In this document: in pieces, positions 31,746 to 42,575 of the stretch
How the letters are laid out: every line of letters starts with the position of its first letter
Position numbering within the stretch: the first letter of the stretch is position 1
Source of the DNA: Paracoccus jeotgali
GTDB lineage: Bacteria; Pseudomonadota; Alphaproteobacteria; Rhodobacterales; Rhodobacteraceae
Direction: 5' to 3'
DNA length: 64,000 nucleotides
Assembly (NCBI RefSeq): GCF_002865605.1
Contig: NZ_CP025583.1
Coordinates: 2,460,501-2,524,500 of the forward strand
The notes under the pieces: model-generated
Databases searched by the model: none
The model's input: only the letters and a program-made list of their open reading frames with translations
What the model was told of the DNA's origin: nothing
Position numbers and translations under genes: made by a program

Positions 31746-33425
31746 CTAGCTAGCGCCTGCCCGCATGAAGGTCCAGCCGATCTGCACCGCCTCGGCGCGC
31801 AGATGATGGGCCAGCACGATCTGGATCGAGGGGCGCGGATCGGGCAGCCCGGTTTCCAGCCAGGCCGAGGGTTCCAGCCGCAGCGCGGCGACCAGATCAT
31901 GGCTGAAATACCACTCTTCCCCGCCGGGCAGGACCAGCCGCACCGCGTCGCCCTCCTGCCACGCCTCTATATCGGGGTGCAGGTGAAAGCGGATCTCGAA
32001 GCCGATGCCGTCGGGGCGGTTGGCCAGCAATTGCTCCAGCCGGCCCTGTCCCGCGATGTCCAGCGCGGCCAGCGTATCCTCGCCGCTGAAGTGATCGCCG
32101 CTGGCGGACAGGTAAAGCTCGCGCAGATGGGTCAGGCCGTGCGTGCCGACCCAGCCGTCATGCCCGGCCAGGATCGAGGCCGCCTCGCGCGGGGGCGGGG
32201 CGGGCGCGTCGGGGGGCAGCAGGTTGCCGTCGGCGTCGCAGGGACCGGCCCAGACCTGTTGCGGCAGCAGGGTCAGCCGCTCATGCCCCTGCGCGTCGGG
32301 GGGCAGCAGCTTGGCGGAACTGAGGCCCGACAGGCTGAGCGTCGAATGACACGCGGTGGCGCGGCTGGCACGGGCCCAGGCCTCGCCGAACAACCGGCCC
32401 GAGCCGCAGCTGACCACGATCGGATGCCGGGCCGAGGTGAACTCGATCCCCAGCGTCGAGGCATGGGCATGGGCGGCCGCCGGTCCGGCCGGGGGCGCGG
32501 CGGCGTCCAGGATCACCGTCGCCCGCGCCCGCGCCAGCCGGGCGAAGCCCATCGCATGCCCGCTGGCGGTCACGGCGGGCCCCGACGCCGCCCGCAGGCT
32601 GTGGTCCAGCCGTCCCGACACGCCGCGCCCGCCGCCGTGAAAGCGCGGCAGGGCACCGTCGGCGTGGCGTAGCGCGCGCAGGATCGGCGCGATCTCGTCA
32701 ATGGCGGCGGTGATCGGGGGTGGCAACGGCAGTCCGGCCTCGGCCGCCGTCTGCTTGACCCAGGCCAGCAGCGACAGGCAACCCAGCAGCAATTCGGGCG
32801 AGCGGCTGCGCAGCACGCCCTGATGGATGCTGGCATCCAGCGCCTGCGCCAGATCGTCCAGCGCGGGGGCGGCCTGCGCCTCGGCGCCCTTCAGCAGCAT
32901 GGCGGCGATGGCGCGGCCCGACAGCGCCTCGATCTGCGGCAAGCCAACGGGCGCCTGATGCCGCGACAGCCAGTCAAGCTGGCGGTGCAGGCTGTCAAAG
33001 ATCGGCTGCGCCTGTTCGCGCGACAGCCCCGGCAGGATCTGGCCCGAGTGAAACAGCCAGCGCAGCACCCGGCGCCCGGTCACATCGGCCCGCCATGCCG
33101 GGTCGGTTGGCCCGGTCACGCCAGCGTCATCTGCCGTTTCGGGCGGGTCGCCGAACGCCGCCAGCCAGTCCAGCACGCGGCGCTGCGCCATGTCGCGAGC
33201 CTTGGCGTTGCCCACCGCCGCCAGATCGTCCAGCCAGCCAAAGCCGTGCAGCTCCGCCGCCGTGTCGGGCGGCAGCGCCGGGCTGCCCGCGGCAAAGGGA
33301 TCGCCGGTGATGCTGCCGCCGGTCAGCCGCAGCGCGCCGTCCAGAATCTCTTGCCCGCGCCGGGTCGAGCCGAGGCTGCGCGGCTCGGGCCTGCGGGTGA
33401 AACCATAGGGGCGGGACTGGGTCAT
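31746..33425 (-). CDS. Heparinase II/III family protein
   Basis: A 559-residue protein. The N-terminal part is alpha-helical (alpha/alpha toroid, about 40-300), and the C-terminal part is a heparinase II/III-like beta-sandwich recognisable by HGGGRGVSGRLDHSLRA near 265, GSGRLFGEAWARASRATACHSTLSL near 345 and ILAGHDGWVGTHGLTHLRELYLS near 430. Family enzymes are polysaccharide lyases; the natural substrate in Rhodobacteraceae is not known, and no signal peptide is visible. The gene sits between rsmB (8-base gap) and purH, a placement I recall for this group, so it may be housekeeping and not a true heparin degrader. Confidence 0.82.
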   Translation of the reverse strand: MTQSRPYGFTRRPEPRSLGSTRRGQEILDGALRLTGGSITGDPFAAGSPALPPDTAAELHGFGWLDDLAAVGNAKARDMAQRRVLDWLAAFGDPPETADDAGVTGPTDPAWRADVTGRRVLRWLFHSGQILPGLSREQAQPIFDSLHRQLDWLSRHQAPVGLPQIEALSGRAIAAMLLKGAEAQAAPALDDLAQALDASIHQGVLRSRSPELLLGCLSLLAWVKQTAAEAGLPLPPPITAAIDEIAPILRALRHADGALPRFHGGGRGVSGRLDHSLRAASGPAVTASGHAMGFARLARARATVILDAAAPPAGPAAAHAHASTLGIEFTSARHPIVVSCGSGRLFGEAWARASRATACHSTLSLSGLSSAKLLPPDAQGHERLTLLPQQVWAGPCDADGNLLPPDAPAPPPREAASILAGHDGWVGTHGLTHLRELYLSASGDHFSGEDTLAALDIAGQGRLEQLLANRPDGIGFEIRFHLHPDIEAWQEGDAVRLVLPGGEEWYFSHDLVAALRLEPSAWLETGLPDPRPSIQIVLAHHLRAEAVQIGWTFMRAGAS

Positions 33426-33433
33426 GGCGGTAT

Positions 33434-34753
33434 CTAGCGGGGCGCCAGCGGCTTTCGCAAGCCGGCGATGAAGAACCCGTCCATGCCGCCCAGATCGGGC
33501 CAGTGATCGGGCCGCAAGCGCAGCCCGCCCTGCGCGGTCAGCCAGTCGGGCGCGATGCCGGGCAGGTCCACCGGCAACACGCTCAGCCCCGGATGCCGCT
33601 GCAACGCGGCGGCAAGCTGGTCCTCGCCTTCGACCGGCAGCAGCGAGCAGGTGGCAAAGACCAGCCGCCCGCCCGGCGCCAGCAGGCTTAGCGCGTGGTC
33701 GATCAACTGCGCCTGCAACGCCGTCAGCCCGGCCAGCGCCGAGCCGTCGCGGATCAGCGGCAGGTCGGGATGGCGGCGGATGGTGCCGGTGGCCGAACAG
33801 GGCGCGTCGAGCAGGATGGCGTCGGGCGCGCGGTCGGGCGTGAATTGCAGGGCATCGCCCACGACCACCTCGGCCGAAAGCCGGCAGCGGGTCAGGTTCT
33901 CGTGCAGGCGCGCCAGCCGCGCGGCCGACAGATCGACCGCCGTCACCTGCGCCCCGGCCGCCGCGATCTGCAGCGTCTTGCCGCCCGGCGCGGCGCAAAT
34001 GTCCAGCACATATTCGCCCGGCTGCGGGTCCAGCAGCCGCACCGCCATCGCTGCCGCCGCGTCCTGCACCCACCAGTCACCCTCGGCAAAGCCCGGCAGG
34101 GCACTGATCTGCCCCGCCTCGCGCAGGCGGTAGCTGCCGCTTGGCAGCTTTTCGCCCGGCGCAGTGCGGCCGGGCTGGGCGGTCATGTCGAGGGGCGCGC
34201 CCTGCTGATGCGCGGTCTCGATCGCCAGCGCCACGTCTTCGCCCCAGGCGGCGATGACGGGGTCGCGCAGCCAGTCGGGCATCATCTCGGGCGGCAGCGC
34301 GGCCCATGCCTCGCTTTGCCCGGCCACCTTGCGCAGCACGGCATTCACCATCCCGGCGGCGGCGCAGCCCTTGGGCCCCATGCCGCGCACCAGATCGACC
34401 ACGGCGTTGACGACGCCATGCGGCGCCTCGCCCAGTTCCAGCAGCTCGACCACGCCAAGGCGCAGCGCGTCCAGAACCTCGGGGCGGGGCTTGCGGGACA
34501 GAAGCGGGACCAGCAGCGCGTCGGCGCGGTCGATGTTGCGCAGCACCGCCAGCGCCAGCCGCTGCCCGCGCGCCCGCTCGGCCGGGTCCAGCCGCGCCAG
34601 CGCGGTCGGCTGATCCGACAGCGACAGCCCCTGCCCGACGCCCGCCAGCAGGCGCAGCGCGCCCTTGCGCGCGGCATCGACGCGCGGCGGCGGGGTCGCA
34701 GCCTGCCCCGGCGGGCGCTGCGAGCGTGGTTTGCGTGCTGGCGGCTTGTTCAA
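33434..34753 (-). CDS. rsmB: 16S rRNA (cytosine-5)-methyltransferase, RsmB/NOP family
   Basis: A protein of about 439 residues that methylates C967-type positions in 16S rRNA. The N-terminal NusB-like RNA-binding domain spans about 25-150. The C-terminal SAM domain has LDICAAPGGKT, the catalytic-base region DAPCSATGTIRRHPD and the nucleophile region FATCSLLPVEGEDQ, so both active-site cysteines are present. I prefer the TTG start at 34753, directly after AGGGAAAGGG, over an ATG at 34843 that would overlap the divergent SDHAF4-like gene. It leads the rsmB-heparinase-purH-lspA run. Confidence 0.92.
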   Translation of the reverse strand: MNKPPARKPRSQRPPGQAATPPPRVDAARKGALRLLAGVGQGLSLSDQPTALARLDPAERARGQRLALAVLRNIDRADALLVPLLSRKPRPEVLDALRLGVVELLELGEAPHGVVNAVVDLVRGMGPKGCAAAGMVNAVLRKVAGQSEAWAALPPEMMPDWLRDPVIAAWGEDVALAIETAHQQGAPLDMTAQPGRTAPGEKLPSGSYRLREAGQISALPGFAEGDWWVQDAAAAMAVRLLDPQPGEYVLDICAAPGGKTLQIAAAGAQVTAVDLSAARLARLHENLTRCRLSAEVVVGDALQFTPDRAPDAILLDAPCSATGTIRRHPDLPLIRDGSALAGLTALQAQLIDHALSLLAPGGRLVFATCSLLPVEGEDQLAAALQRHPGLSVLPVDLPGIAPDWLTAQGGLRLRPDHWPDLGGMDGFFIAGLRKPLAPR

Positions 34754-34807
34754 GTCGTGCCCTTTCCCTAGATCAATCGGTGATACCGCAACGAAAGGCT
34801 GCCCGCC

Positions 34808-34981
34808 ATGACCGACAAAAGCGATCTGCCCCCCGAAGCGCAACGCGCCCTGGCCGAGGCCGAACAGCGCCGCCAGCAGGCCGCGCCGCTGAATCTGCCG
34901 AAAGAGCTGGGCGGCCGCAACGGACCCGAACCGGTCCGCTTCGGCGATTACGAGAAAAAAGGCATCTGCGTCGACTTCTAG
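34808..34981 (+). CDS. DUF1674 protein, SDHAF4-like succinate dehydrogenase assembly factor
   Basis: A 57-residue protein. The C-terminal half carries the family signature: GRNGPEPVRFGDYEKKGICVDF, of which G-x-x-x-P-x-R-x-G-D-x-E-x-x-G-x-x-x-D-F is conserved from bacteria to mitochondrial SDHAF4. That family protects the flavinated SdhA subunit during complex II assembly. The N-terminus is charged and probably unfolded. It is divergent from rsmB, with about 54 bases between the starts. No sdh gene is in the window, so the partner must be elsewhere. Confidence 0.85.
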   Translation: MTDKSDLPPEAQRALAEAEQRRQQAAPLNLPKELGGRNGPEPVRFGDYEKKGICVDF

Positions 34982-35018
34982 GACGCGGCTTGCCTGAACC
35001 GCTTTGCGTGCAGCCGGC

Positions 35019-35897
35019 TTACGGCGTTAGCCCCTCGGGGTCCGGCAGCCCGTTGGCGCGGCAGCAGGCGGTCAACGTGTTGGCCAGCAGGCAGGCGATT
35101 GTCATCGGCCCGACGCCGCCCGGAACCGGGGTCACGGCACCGGCGACCTCGGCCACGCTGTCGTAATCCACATCGCCCACCAGCCCGCTTTCGGTCCGGT
35201 TGATGCCAACGTCGATGACGGTGGCGCCGGGCTTGACCCAGTCGCCCCGCACCATGCCGGGCCGCCCAACCGCCGCCACCACGATATCGGCGGCGCGGGT
35301 GATCGCGGGCAGGTCGCGGCTGCGCGAATGGGCCACGGTGACGGTCGCGTTGTCGGCCAGCAGCAGCGCCGCCATCGGCTTGCCGACGATGTTCGAGCGG
35401 CCGATCACCACCGCGTTCAGCCCCGACAGATCGCCCAGCCGGTCGCGCAGCAGCATCAGGCAGCCCAGCGGCGTGCAGGGCACCATCGCCCGCTGCCCGG
35501 TGGCCAGCCGCCCGGTATTGGCGACGGTAAAGCCGTCCACGTCCTTTTTCACCGCGATGGCGTTGATGATCTCGGTCTCGTCGATGTGGTCGGGCAGCGG
35601 CAGTTGCACCAGAATCCCATGCACCGCCGAATCCGCGTTCAGACGCCCGATCAGGGCCAGCAGATCGGCCTGCGTCGCCTCGGCCGGCAGGCGATGTTCA
35701 TAGGAATTCATCCCCGCCGCCACGGTCTGCTTGCCCTTCGAGCCGACATAGACCTGGCTGGCTGGATCGTCGCCCACCAGCACCACCGCCAGCCCGGGCA
35801 CGAGATCGTGTTCGGCCTTCAGCGCCGCCACCTGCTGGGCGATCCGTTCGCGCAGTTCCGCCGCGAATGCCTTGCCGTCGATGCGTTCCGCCACCAT
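35019..35897 (-). CDS. folD: Methylenetetrahydrofolate dehydrogenase/cyclohydrolase FolD
   Basis: A 292-residue bifunctional enzyme that interconverts methylene-, methenyl- and formyl-tetrahydrofolate. The catalytic lysine lies in [14 protein letters not shown] near 50-60, and the second signature is [15 protein letters not shown] near 165. The C-terminal [18 protein letters not shown] is complete. The start at MVAERIDGK is supported by CGGGGG upstream; a longer in-frame extension is not. Together with metF and purH in this window it belongs to one-carbon and purine metabolism, though the genes are not adjacent. Confidence 0.95.
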   Translation of the reverse strand: MVAERIDGKAFAAELRERIAQQVAALKAEHDLVPGLAVVLVGDDPASQVYVGSKGKQTVAAGMNSYEHRLPAEATQADLLALIGRLNADSAVHGILVQLPLPDHIDETEIINAIAVKKDVDGFTVANTGRLATGQRAMVPCTPLGCLMLLRDRLGDLSGLNAVVIGRSNIVGKPMAALLLADNATVTVAHSRSRDLPAITRAADIVVAAVGRPGMVRGDWVKPGATVIDVGINRTESGLVGDVDYDSVAEVAGAVTPVPGGVGPMTIACLLANTLTACCRANGLPDPEGLTP

Positions 35898-36145
35898 GTC
35901 AGCCCCCGAAAACCAGTTGATGCGTTGACCAAAGCGCCGATTTCGGCGTGGCGGTGTCATGCCCGCTGCACCGCCGCCGCGCAACCCGTATCGACGGCCA
36001 GGGCGTGGCAAAAATGCCGCGGCGCCGAATCCCGAAACTGAATCGGAACCCTGCGAGAGCGCGCACGTTGGACCGTACAAGGTCAGGAATGAGGGTCGAA
36101 GGCGCCAGTGACGCCGGGACTTCAGGACCAATGAAAGGGCAGGCC

Positions 36146-36226
36146 ATGGACAGGCTTGGAATGATCATAAATATCGGGTTTGCGCTGATGCTTGTGGTCG
36201 GCGTGACGGTGCTGATGGTCTTGTAA
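36146..36226 (+). CDS. 26-residue single-helix membrane peptide (hypothetical)
   Basis: ATG at 36146 opens a 26-codon frame: a short polar lead (MDRLG) and then one hydrophobic helix, [17 protein letters not shown], ending in TAA. AGGGCAGG sits right before the ATG as a ribosome binding site, and a strong terminator follows 40 bases later. The 240-base gap between folD and ftsH has no other gene. Start alternatives at 36131 add five residues. No family is recognised; small membrane peptides of this kind often modify a larger membrane protein. Whether it is expressed is unknown. Confidence 0.45.
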   Translation: MDRLGMIINIGFALMLVVGVTVLMVL

Positions 36227-36264
36227 GGACCACGTCACTTGAGGGCCCACAATCGAGCGTGATG

Positions 36265-36295
36265 GAAAAACCCCGGTCGCAAGAACCGGGGTTTT
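36265..36295. terminator. Bidirectional terminator between the small peptide and ftsH
   Basis: AACCCCGGT (36269-36277) pairs with ACCGGGGTT (36285-36293), flanked by A-run on the left and T-run on the right, so it works in both directions. It ends the minus-strand ftsH transcript and the plus-strand peptide transcript. Confidence 0.85.
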
Positions 36296-36308
36296 CCCAT
36301 GGCGGCGC

Positions 36309-38210
<1,902 letters not shown>

Positions 38211-38267
38211 AGGGCGATCCTCCGGCGGGGATGGTTTGTGCTGAAAATAGGGATTCGGGGGCGGGGT

Positions 38268-39527
38268 TCAATGCCCAAGCAGGATTCGGCGGAAATCGGT
38301 CAGCTCGCGCAGGGGCGCGGCGGTCAGGCCGGGCGCGGGTGCCAGCGACGGGGCGAACAGGTCGTCGCCGCGCCGGATCGCGGGCAGGGCTTGCGCTTCC
38401 AGATGGGTCAGCCCCGCCGCGCGCCAGTCAAAGCGGTGGGCGTCGGGCCCCAGCGGGCCGACCACATCGCCCGGTAACAATCCCGACAGCCGCCAGCGCC
38501 GGTCCCAGTCCAGCGTCGGGTGCTGCGCCGTGACCCGCGCCGCCGCGGCCGGTTCGCGGTGAATCAGCAGCATGTGGGCCGGGTCCAGCACCGCGCCCCC
38601 CAGCGTCGCCCGGCGGTTCTGCGCCAGCTTGGCCAGCGCATGTTCCACCGCCGCCCGGCGCGGGGGATAGTCGGCGCCGGTGACAAAGCGCAGCCCCGCC
38701 AGCAGCAACCGGCGGCGCTGTTCGGGCGGCAGCGCGTCCAGCGCGTCACGGTCCAGCAGCAGGCTGCCGGCGCGGGTCAGGGCGCTGTCGGCAATCCCTG
38801 TCAGCCCCGCATCCAACGCATCCCGCGCCGCGGCAAGATGCCGCGCCGACAGCGCCAGCATCGCGGGGTCGAGGCCAAGCTGCCCCATCGCCAGCCGCAG
38901 CCGGGCGCGGTGAAAGCGCGGGTCGCTGTTGCTGGGGTCCTCGATCCACGTGACGCCGATGCCGCGCAGCCAGTCGCGCAGCTCGTCGCGCCCCAGATCC
39001 AGCAGCGGCCGCAGCCAGATCACGCCGCGATCCTGCCGCCGCTCGGCCATCCGCGCCAGCCCGTCGATGCCCGCCCCGCGCGACAGCCGCATCAGCAGCG
39101 TCTCGGCCACATCGTCGCGGGTGTGGCCGGTGGCAACCGCCGCCAAGCCCTGCGAGGCCGCCCAATCGGCCAGCAGCGCCAGCCGCGCCTTGCGGGCATT
39201 GCCCATCAGATTCCCCGTGGCCTCGCCGCCGGACCAGTTCAGCACCCGATGCGGGATGCCCAGCCGCTGCGCCTGTGCGCCCGCCATCGCGGCCTCGGCC
39301 GCCGAGCCGGGGCGCAATCCGTGATCGACACTCGCCGCCGCCAAGGGGACGCCGCGCGCCGCGGCCCAGCGATGCGCCAGATGCAGCAGCGCGACGGAAT
39401 CGCCGCCGCCTGACAGCGCGATGCCGAAGCCCCCCGGCAGATCGCCCGCCAGCCGGTCCAGCGCGGCAAAAGCCCGCCGCGTCAGCGCGTCGTGTCGTGG
39501 GTCGGTCGCCTCTGGCCTAGCCGTCAC
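38268..39527 (-). CDS. tilS: tRNA(Ile)-lysidine synthase
   Basis: A 419-residue enzyme that converts C34 of the tRNA-Ile CAU anticodon to lysidine, using ATP and lysine. The PP-loop SGGGDS is at 39-44, in GIALSGGGDSVALLHL, and the segments THGLRPGS-like DHGLRPGSAAEA and TGHTRDDVAETLLMRLSRG are present. The start is GTG at 39527, overlapping the end of cpoB by 11 bases. The cpoB-tilS-ftsH order is conserved in this group. Confidence 0.94.
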   Translation of the reverse strand: MTARPEATDPRHDALTRRAFAALDRLAGDLPGGFGIALSGGGDSVALLHLAHRWAAARGVPLAAASVDHGLRPGSAAEAAMAGAQAQRLGIPHRVLNWSGGEATGNLMGNARKARLALLADWAASQGLAAVATGHTRDDVAETLLMRLSRGAGIDGLARMAERRQDRGVIWLRPLLDLGRDELRDWLRGIGVTWIEDPSNSDPRFHRARLRLAMGQLGLDPAMLALSARHLAAARDALDAGLTGIADSALTRAGSLLLDRDALDALPPEQRRRLLLAGLRFVTGADYPPRRAAVEHALAKLAQNRRATLGGAVLDPAHMLLIHREPAAAARVTAQHPTLDWDRRWRLSGLLPGDVVGPLGPDAHRFDWRAAGLTHLEAQALPAIRRGDDLFAPSLAPAPGLTAAPLRELTDFRRILLGH

Positions 39528-40536
39528 TGTCCGCGACCGTGCCGCAGGATGCGGCCTTGGACAAGGCGGGCGCCTCGGCGGCCTCGGTCGTGCCGGGGAA
39601 GCGGCGCGTCAATTCGTCAAGATACAGGCAGGCATCCTGCGCCGCGCCCAGCGCGGGCATCAGCCGCGCCAGCGCCAGCAGGCTGGCCGGCGCCGACGGC
39701 CCGTCAGGCGCGGCCGAAAACGCCATCAGATAGGACGAGGCCGCCGCCCGATCCTGCCCCTGCCCCTGCTGCGCAAGGCCCAGCAGATGCAGCGCATCCG
39801 CCGTCAGCGGACCGCCGGCATGGGCCTCGGTCAGGTGGGTCAGGCGGGTGATCGCCAGCGGCCATTCCTGCGCCGCGATGGCCTGCCGCGCCTCGGCATA
39901 TTCGCGGGCCTCTTCCTCGGTCGGCGGGGTGGCGCCGCTGGGGGGCGCGCTGATCGGCGGCAGGGTGCTGGCGCTGACGCCGCCCTCGGCCGCGGGTGCC
40001 GGGCTGCTGCCGGTCAGATTGGGCAGACCGGGCAGCGCTGCATTGCCGCTGCCGCCCAGTTCGGCGGTCATCAGGCTGCCCAGATCGCAGTTCGGGTCCA
40101 TCTCGCACAGGCGAAATTCCAGATCGCCGACGCGGTTGCTGCCGTCGGCCACCACCTGCCGGATGCGGTTGGCGAGTTGCTCGGTGCGGTCGGTCAGCGC
40201 GGCGATCTGCGCCTCCATCGCGTTCATGCGGTCGATGGCGCTGTCGCCGCCCGCCGCCGCAAAGCCCTGCGCGCCCGAGGCCAGCAGTTCAGCCCGCAGC
40301 GCCTGCAGATCGGCGGCTACGGCGCGCAGGCTGGCCTGCATATCGGCCAGCGTCGCGGCATCGGGCTGGGCCGCCGCCTCGGCGCGCGGCTCGGCCCCGT
40401 CGAGGTTGCCCAGACCCTGCGCCAGTTCGGCATCGTCCAGCACGATCGCGCCCTGCTGCGCGTGCAGCGGCGCGGCCAGCATCAGCGCGGCCGCGACCGC
40501 GGCCGATAGCCCCCGCCGTGCCCTGCCCCGGCCCAT
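39517..40536 (-). CDS. cpoB: Tol-Pal system protein CpoB (YbgF)
   Basis: A 339-residue periplasmic protein that coordinates Tol-Pal with peptidoglycan synthesis at the division site. A signal peptide (AAVAAALMLAAPLHA) is followed by a coiled-coil trimerisation region (about 50-120, with MNAMEAQIAALTDRTEQLANRIRQ) and then a Pro/Ser linker. TPR repeats fill 190-339, with LTHLTEAHAGGPLTADALHLLGLA as one clear unit. The start at 40536 lies just after the pal stop. It ends within tilS. Confidence 0.9.
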   Translation of the reverse strand: MGRGRARRGLSAAVAAALMLAAPLHAQQGAIVLDDAELAQGLGNLDGAEPRAEAAAQPDAATLADMQASLRAVAADLQALRAELLASGAQGFAAAGGDSAIDRMNAMEAQIAALTDRTEQLANRIRQVVADGSNRVGDLEFRLCEMDPNCDLGSLMTAELGGSGNAALPGLPNLTGSSPAPAAEGGVSASTLPPISAPPSGATPPTEEEAREYAEARQAIAAQEWPLAITRLTHLTEAHAGGPLTADALHLLGLAQQGQGQDRAAASSYLMAFSAAPDGPSAPASLLALARLMPALGAAQDACLYLDELTRRFPGTTEAAEAPALSKAASCGTVADSDG

Positions 40537-40538
40537 CC

Positions 40539-41099
40539 TCAGACCCCGGCCGCGGGCGGCACGACGACCGTCACCGCGCGGCGGTTGCGGGCGAGGCAGG
40601 ACGCCTCGGAGGCGCAGATCGCGGCGGGGCGTTCCTTGCCATAAGAGACGGTGCGGATGCGGGCGGACTCGACCCCTTTCGACACCAGATACTCCTGCAC
40701 CGAGGTCGCCCGCCTTGCGCCAAGCGCGAGGTTGAACTCTCGGGTGCCGGGCTCGTCGGCATGGCCCTCGACCACGGCGCCAAAGCCTGCGTTCTGCGCC
40801 AGCCATTGCGCCTGACGGGTCAGCGTCGCCCGCGCCTCGTCGCCCAGAACCGCCTGCCCCTCGTTGAAATAGACGGTGGTCCCGGCCGCCGCGAAATCGG
40901 TGCCGGGGGCGATGGTCTGCGCGCCGGGCAGCAGGTTGCCCGGCCGGTTCACGTCGCCGCGATAGATCGCGCCGCCATCGGCGGCCGTGCTGTAGGGATC
41001 GCGCACCCCGGCCTGCATCACCACGCCGTCATCGGGCGGGGTGCAGGCGGCCAGCGACAGGGTCGCGGCAAGAACGGGCAGGATCAGGGTCAGACGCAT
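40539..41099 (-). CDS. pal: Peptidoglycan-associated lipoprotein Pal
   Basis: A 186-residue outer-membrane lipoprotein that binds peptidoglycan and TolB. The lipobox is LAAC with Cys19. An OmpA-like domain fills about 75-180, with VVEGHADEPGTREFNLALGARRA the conserved meso-DAP binding stretch (D and R residues). It lies between tolB and cpoB in the standard order. Confidence 0.95.
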   Translation of the reverse strand: MRLTLILPVLAATLSLAACTPPDDGVVMQAGVRDPYSTAADGGAIYRGDVNRPGNLLPGAQTIAPGTDFAAAGTTVYFNEGQAVLGDEARATLTRQAQWLAQNAGFGAVVEGHADEPGTREFNLALGARRATSVQEYLVSKGVESARIRTVSYGKERPAAICASEASCLARNRRAVTVVVPPAAGV

Positions 41100-41120
41100 C
41101 GATCGGCTCCTCGGCCGCTA

Positions 41121-42575
41121 TCAGGGCAAAAGCGGCCCCCAGGCAGGGTCAGAGGCCGCGATGTTCAGCGCCACAGGTCGCATGTTTCGTCCGGTGATGT
41201 CCACCGAATGCAGCCGCCCGCTATCCTCTCCATCGGTGAAGCGTGTGAAGATCAACACACGTCCGTTGGGCGACCAGCTTGGCCCGGCATCGCGCCATGC
41301 GGTATCCTCGGCAGCGGCGTCCTCGGGCGCGGGGATCTCCTGCTGCACCGCCTCGGGCGGCAGGTCGGTCGCCTCTTCAAGCGCCTCGCTCAGCGGGTCG
41401 GGGGCTTGGAGCCCCGGCGCGACCGGCCCGGACAGGATCTGTTCGTCGGACCCGTCCGGGCGCATGATGCCGATGATCGAGCCGGTCCCGGTCTGGCGGG
41501 TAAAGGCGATGCGGTCGCCGCGCGGCGACCAGGCCGGCTCGCCATAGGCGCCCTCGCCCCCGAACGAGATCCGCGTCGGGTTCGATCCATCCGCCCGCAT
41601 GACGTAAAGCTGCGAACTGCCCGAGCGGTCGCTTTCGAACACCAGATGCTGCCCGTCCGGCGACCATGACGGCGCAGTGTCGATGGACGGCCCCTGCGTC
41701 AGCGGCTTGGCGAAGCTGGGATTGTCCACCTGCATGATCCAGATGTCGGTATTGCCCGCCGTCTCGCGCGAGAATGCGATCCATTTGCCGTCGGGCGAAT
41801 AGCGCGGCGCAAAGCTCATCGCGCGGGGGTCGCGGGTCAGTGGCATGGAGTCAACGCGACCGAGGTCCAGCGACATGATCTGCGCCGTGCCGGTGGCGAA
41901 ATCGGTGTAGAGGATGGTCCGCCCGTCAGGCGAGAAACGCGGGCTCAGCACCAATTCGCCCGGTTCGGTCAGCCATTGCACCCCGGCCCCGTCCTGATCC
42001 ATCACCCCGATGCGGGTGACGCGTTCGGTGGCCGGGCCGCTTTCGCCGACAAAGGCGATGCGGCTGTCGAAATAGGGGCTTTCGCCGGTGATCCGGGCAT
42101 AGATCTGGTCCGCGATCTTGTGCGCGGCCCGGCGCCAGCCCTCGGCCGGGGCGTCGAACTGGATGCCGTCGCCCAAAGGCTGCCCGGCGAAGACGTCGAA
42201 CAGCCGGAACGCGACCGAGACGCTGCCCTCGGCCTCGACCACGCGGCCGGTCACCACCGCCTCGACCTGCGTGGCCTTCCAGGCGATATAGTCGATGCTG
42301 CGCTCGAAATGGGTCTCGGGTGTGTCGCCGTCCTGCGCGATCTCGAAAAGGCCGGTCATGGCCAGATCGGCGGCGATGACCTCGGTGATCTGGTCGCGCA
42401 GATCCTGCGCGCCAGCCTCGGCCTCGAAGCGCAGGGCGATAGGCATGGGGCGCTGAACGCCCTGCGTGATCTCGATCCGCAGCGGGCCGTCCTGCGCCTG
42501 CGCCGGGGCCGGCGGCAGGGCCGCCGCCAGCAGCAGGGCCGCGATGGTGGCGAGCGAGGCGAGGCGCCGGGTCAT
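41121..42575 (-). CDS. tolB: Tol-Pal system beta-propeller protein TolB
   Basis: A 484-residue periplasmic protein with a signal peptide (SLATIAALLLAAALPPAPAQA). The N-terminal domain (about 30-160) precedes a six-bladed propeller with repeated SPDG(K/R) units such as SPDGRTILYTDF, SPDGKWIAFSRE and SPDGQHLVFESD. An insert near 390-430, rich in Glu and Ala before the last blade, is longer than in E. coli TolB. The ATG overlaps the tolA stop (ATGA), so the genes are coupled. Confidence 0.94.
   Translation of the reverse strand: MTRRLASLATIAALLLAAALPPAPAQAQDGPLRIEITQGVQRPMPIALRFEAEAGAQDLRDQITEVIAADLAMTGLFEIAQDGDTPETHFERSIDYIAWKATQVEAVVTGRVVEAEGSVSVAFRLFDVFAGQPLGDGIQFDAPAEGWRRAAHKIADQIYARITGESPYFDSRIAFVGESGPATERVTRIGVMDQDGAGVQWLTEPGELVLSPRFSPDGRTILYTDFATGTAQIMSLDLGRVDSMPLTRDPRAMSFAPRYSPDGKWIAFSRETAGNTDIWIMQVDNPSFAKPLTQGPSIDTAPSWSPDGQHLVFESDRSGSSQLYVMRADGSNPTRISFGGEGAYGEPAWSPRGDRIAFTRQTGTGSIIGIMRPDGSDEQILSGPVAPGLQAPDPLSEALEEATDLPPEAVQQEIPAPEDAAAEDTAWRDAGPSWSPNGRVLIFTRFTDGEDSGRLHSVDITGRNMRPVALNIAASDPAWGPLLP

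Noticed and set aside
31746..33425. Polysaccharide utilisation locus around the heparinase-family gene
   Set aside because: Neighbours are rsmB and purH with tight spacing; there are no transporters, sulfatases or other glycan genes.
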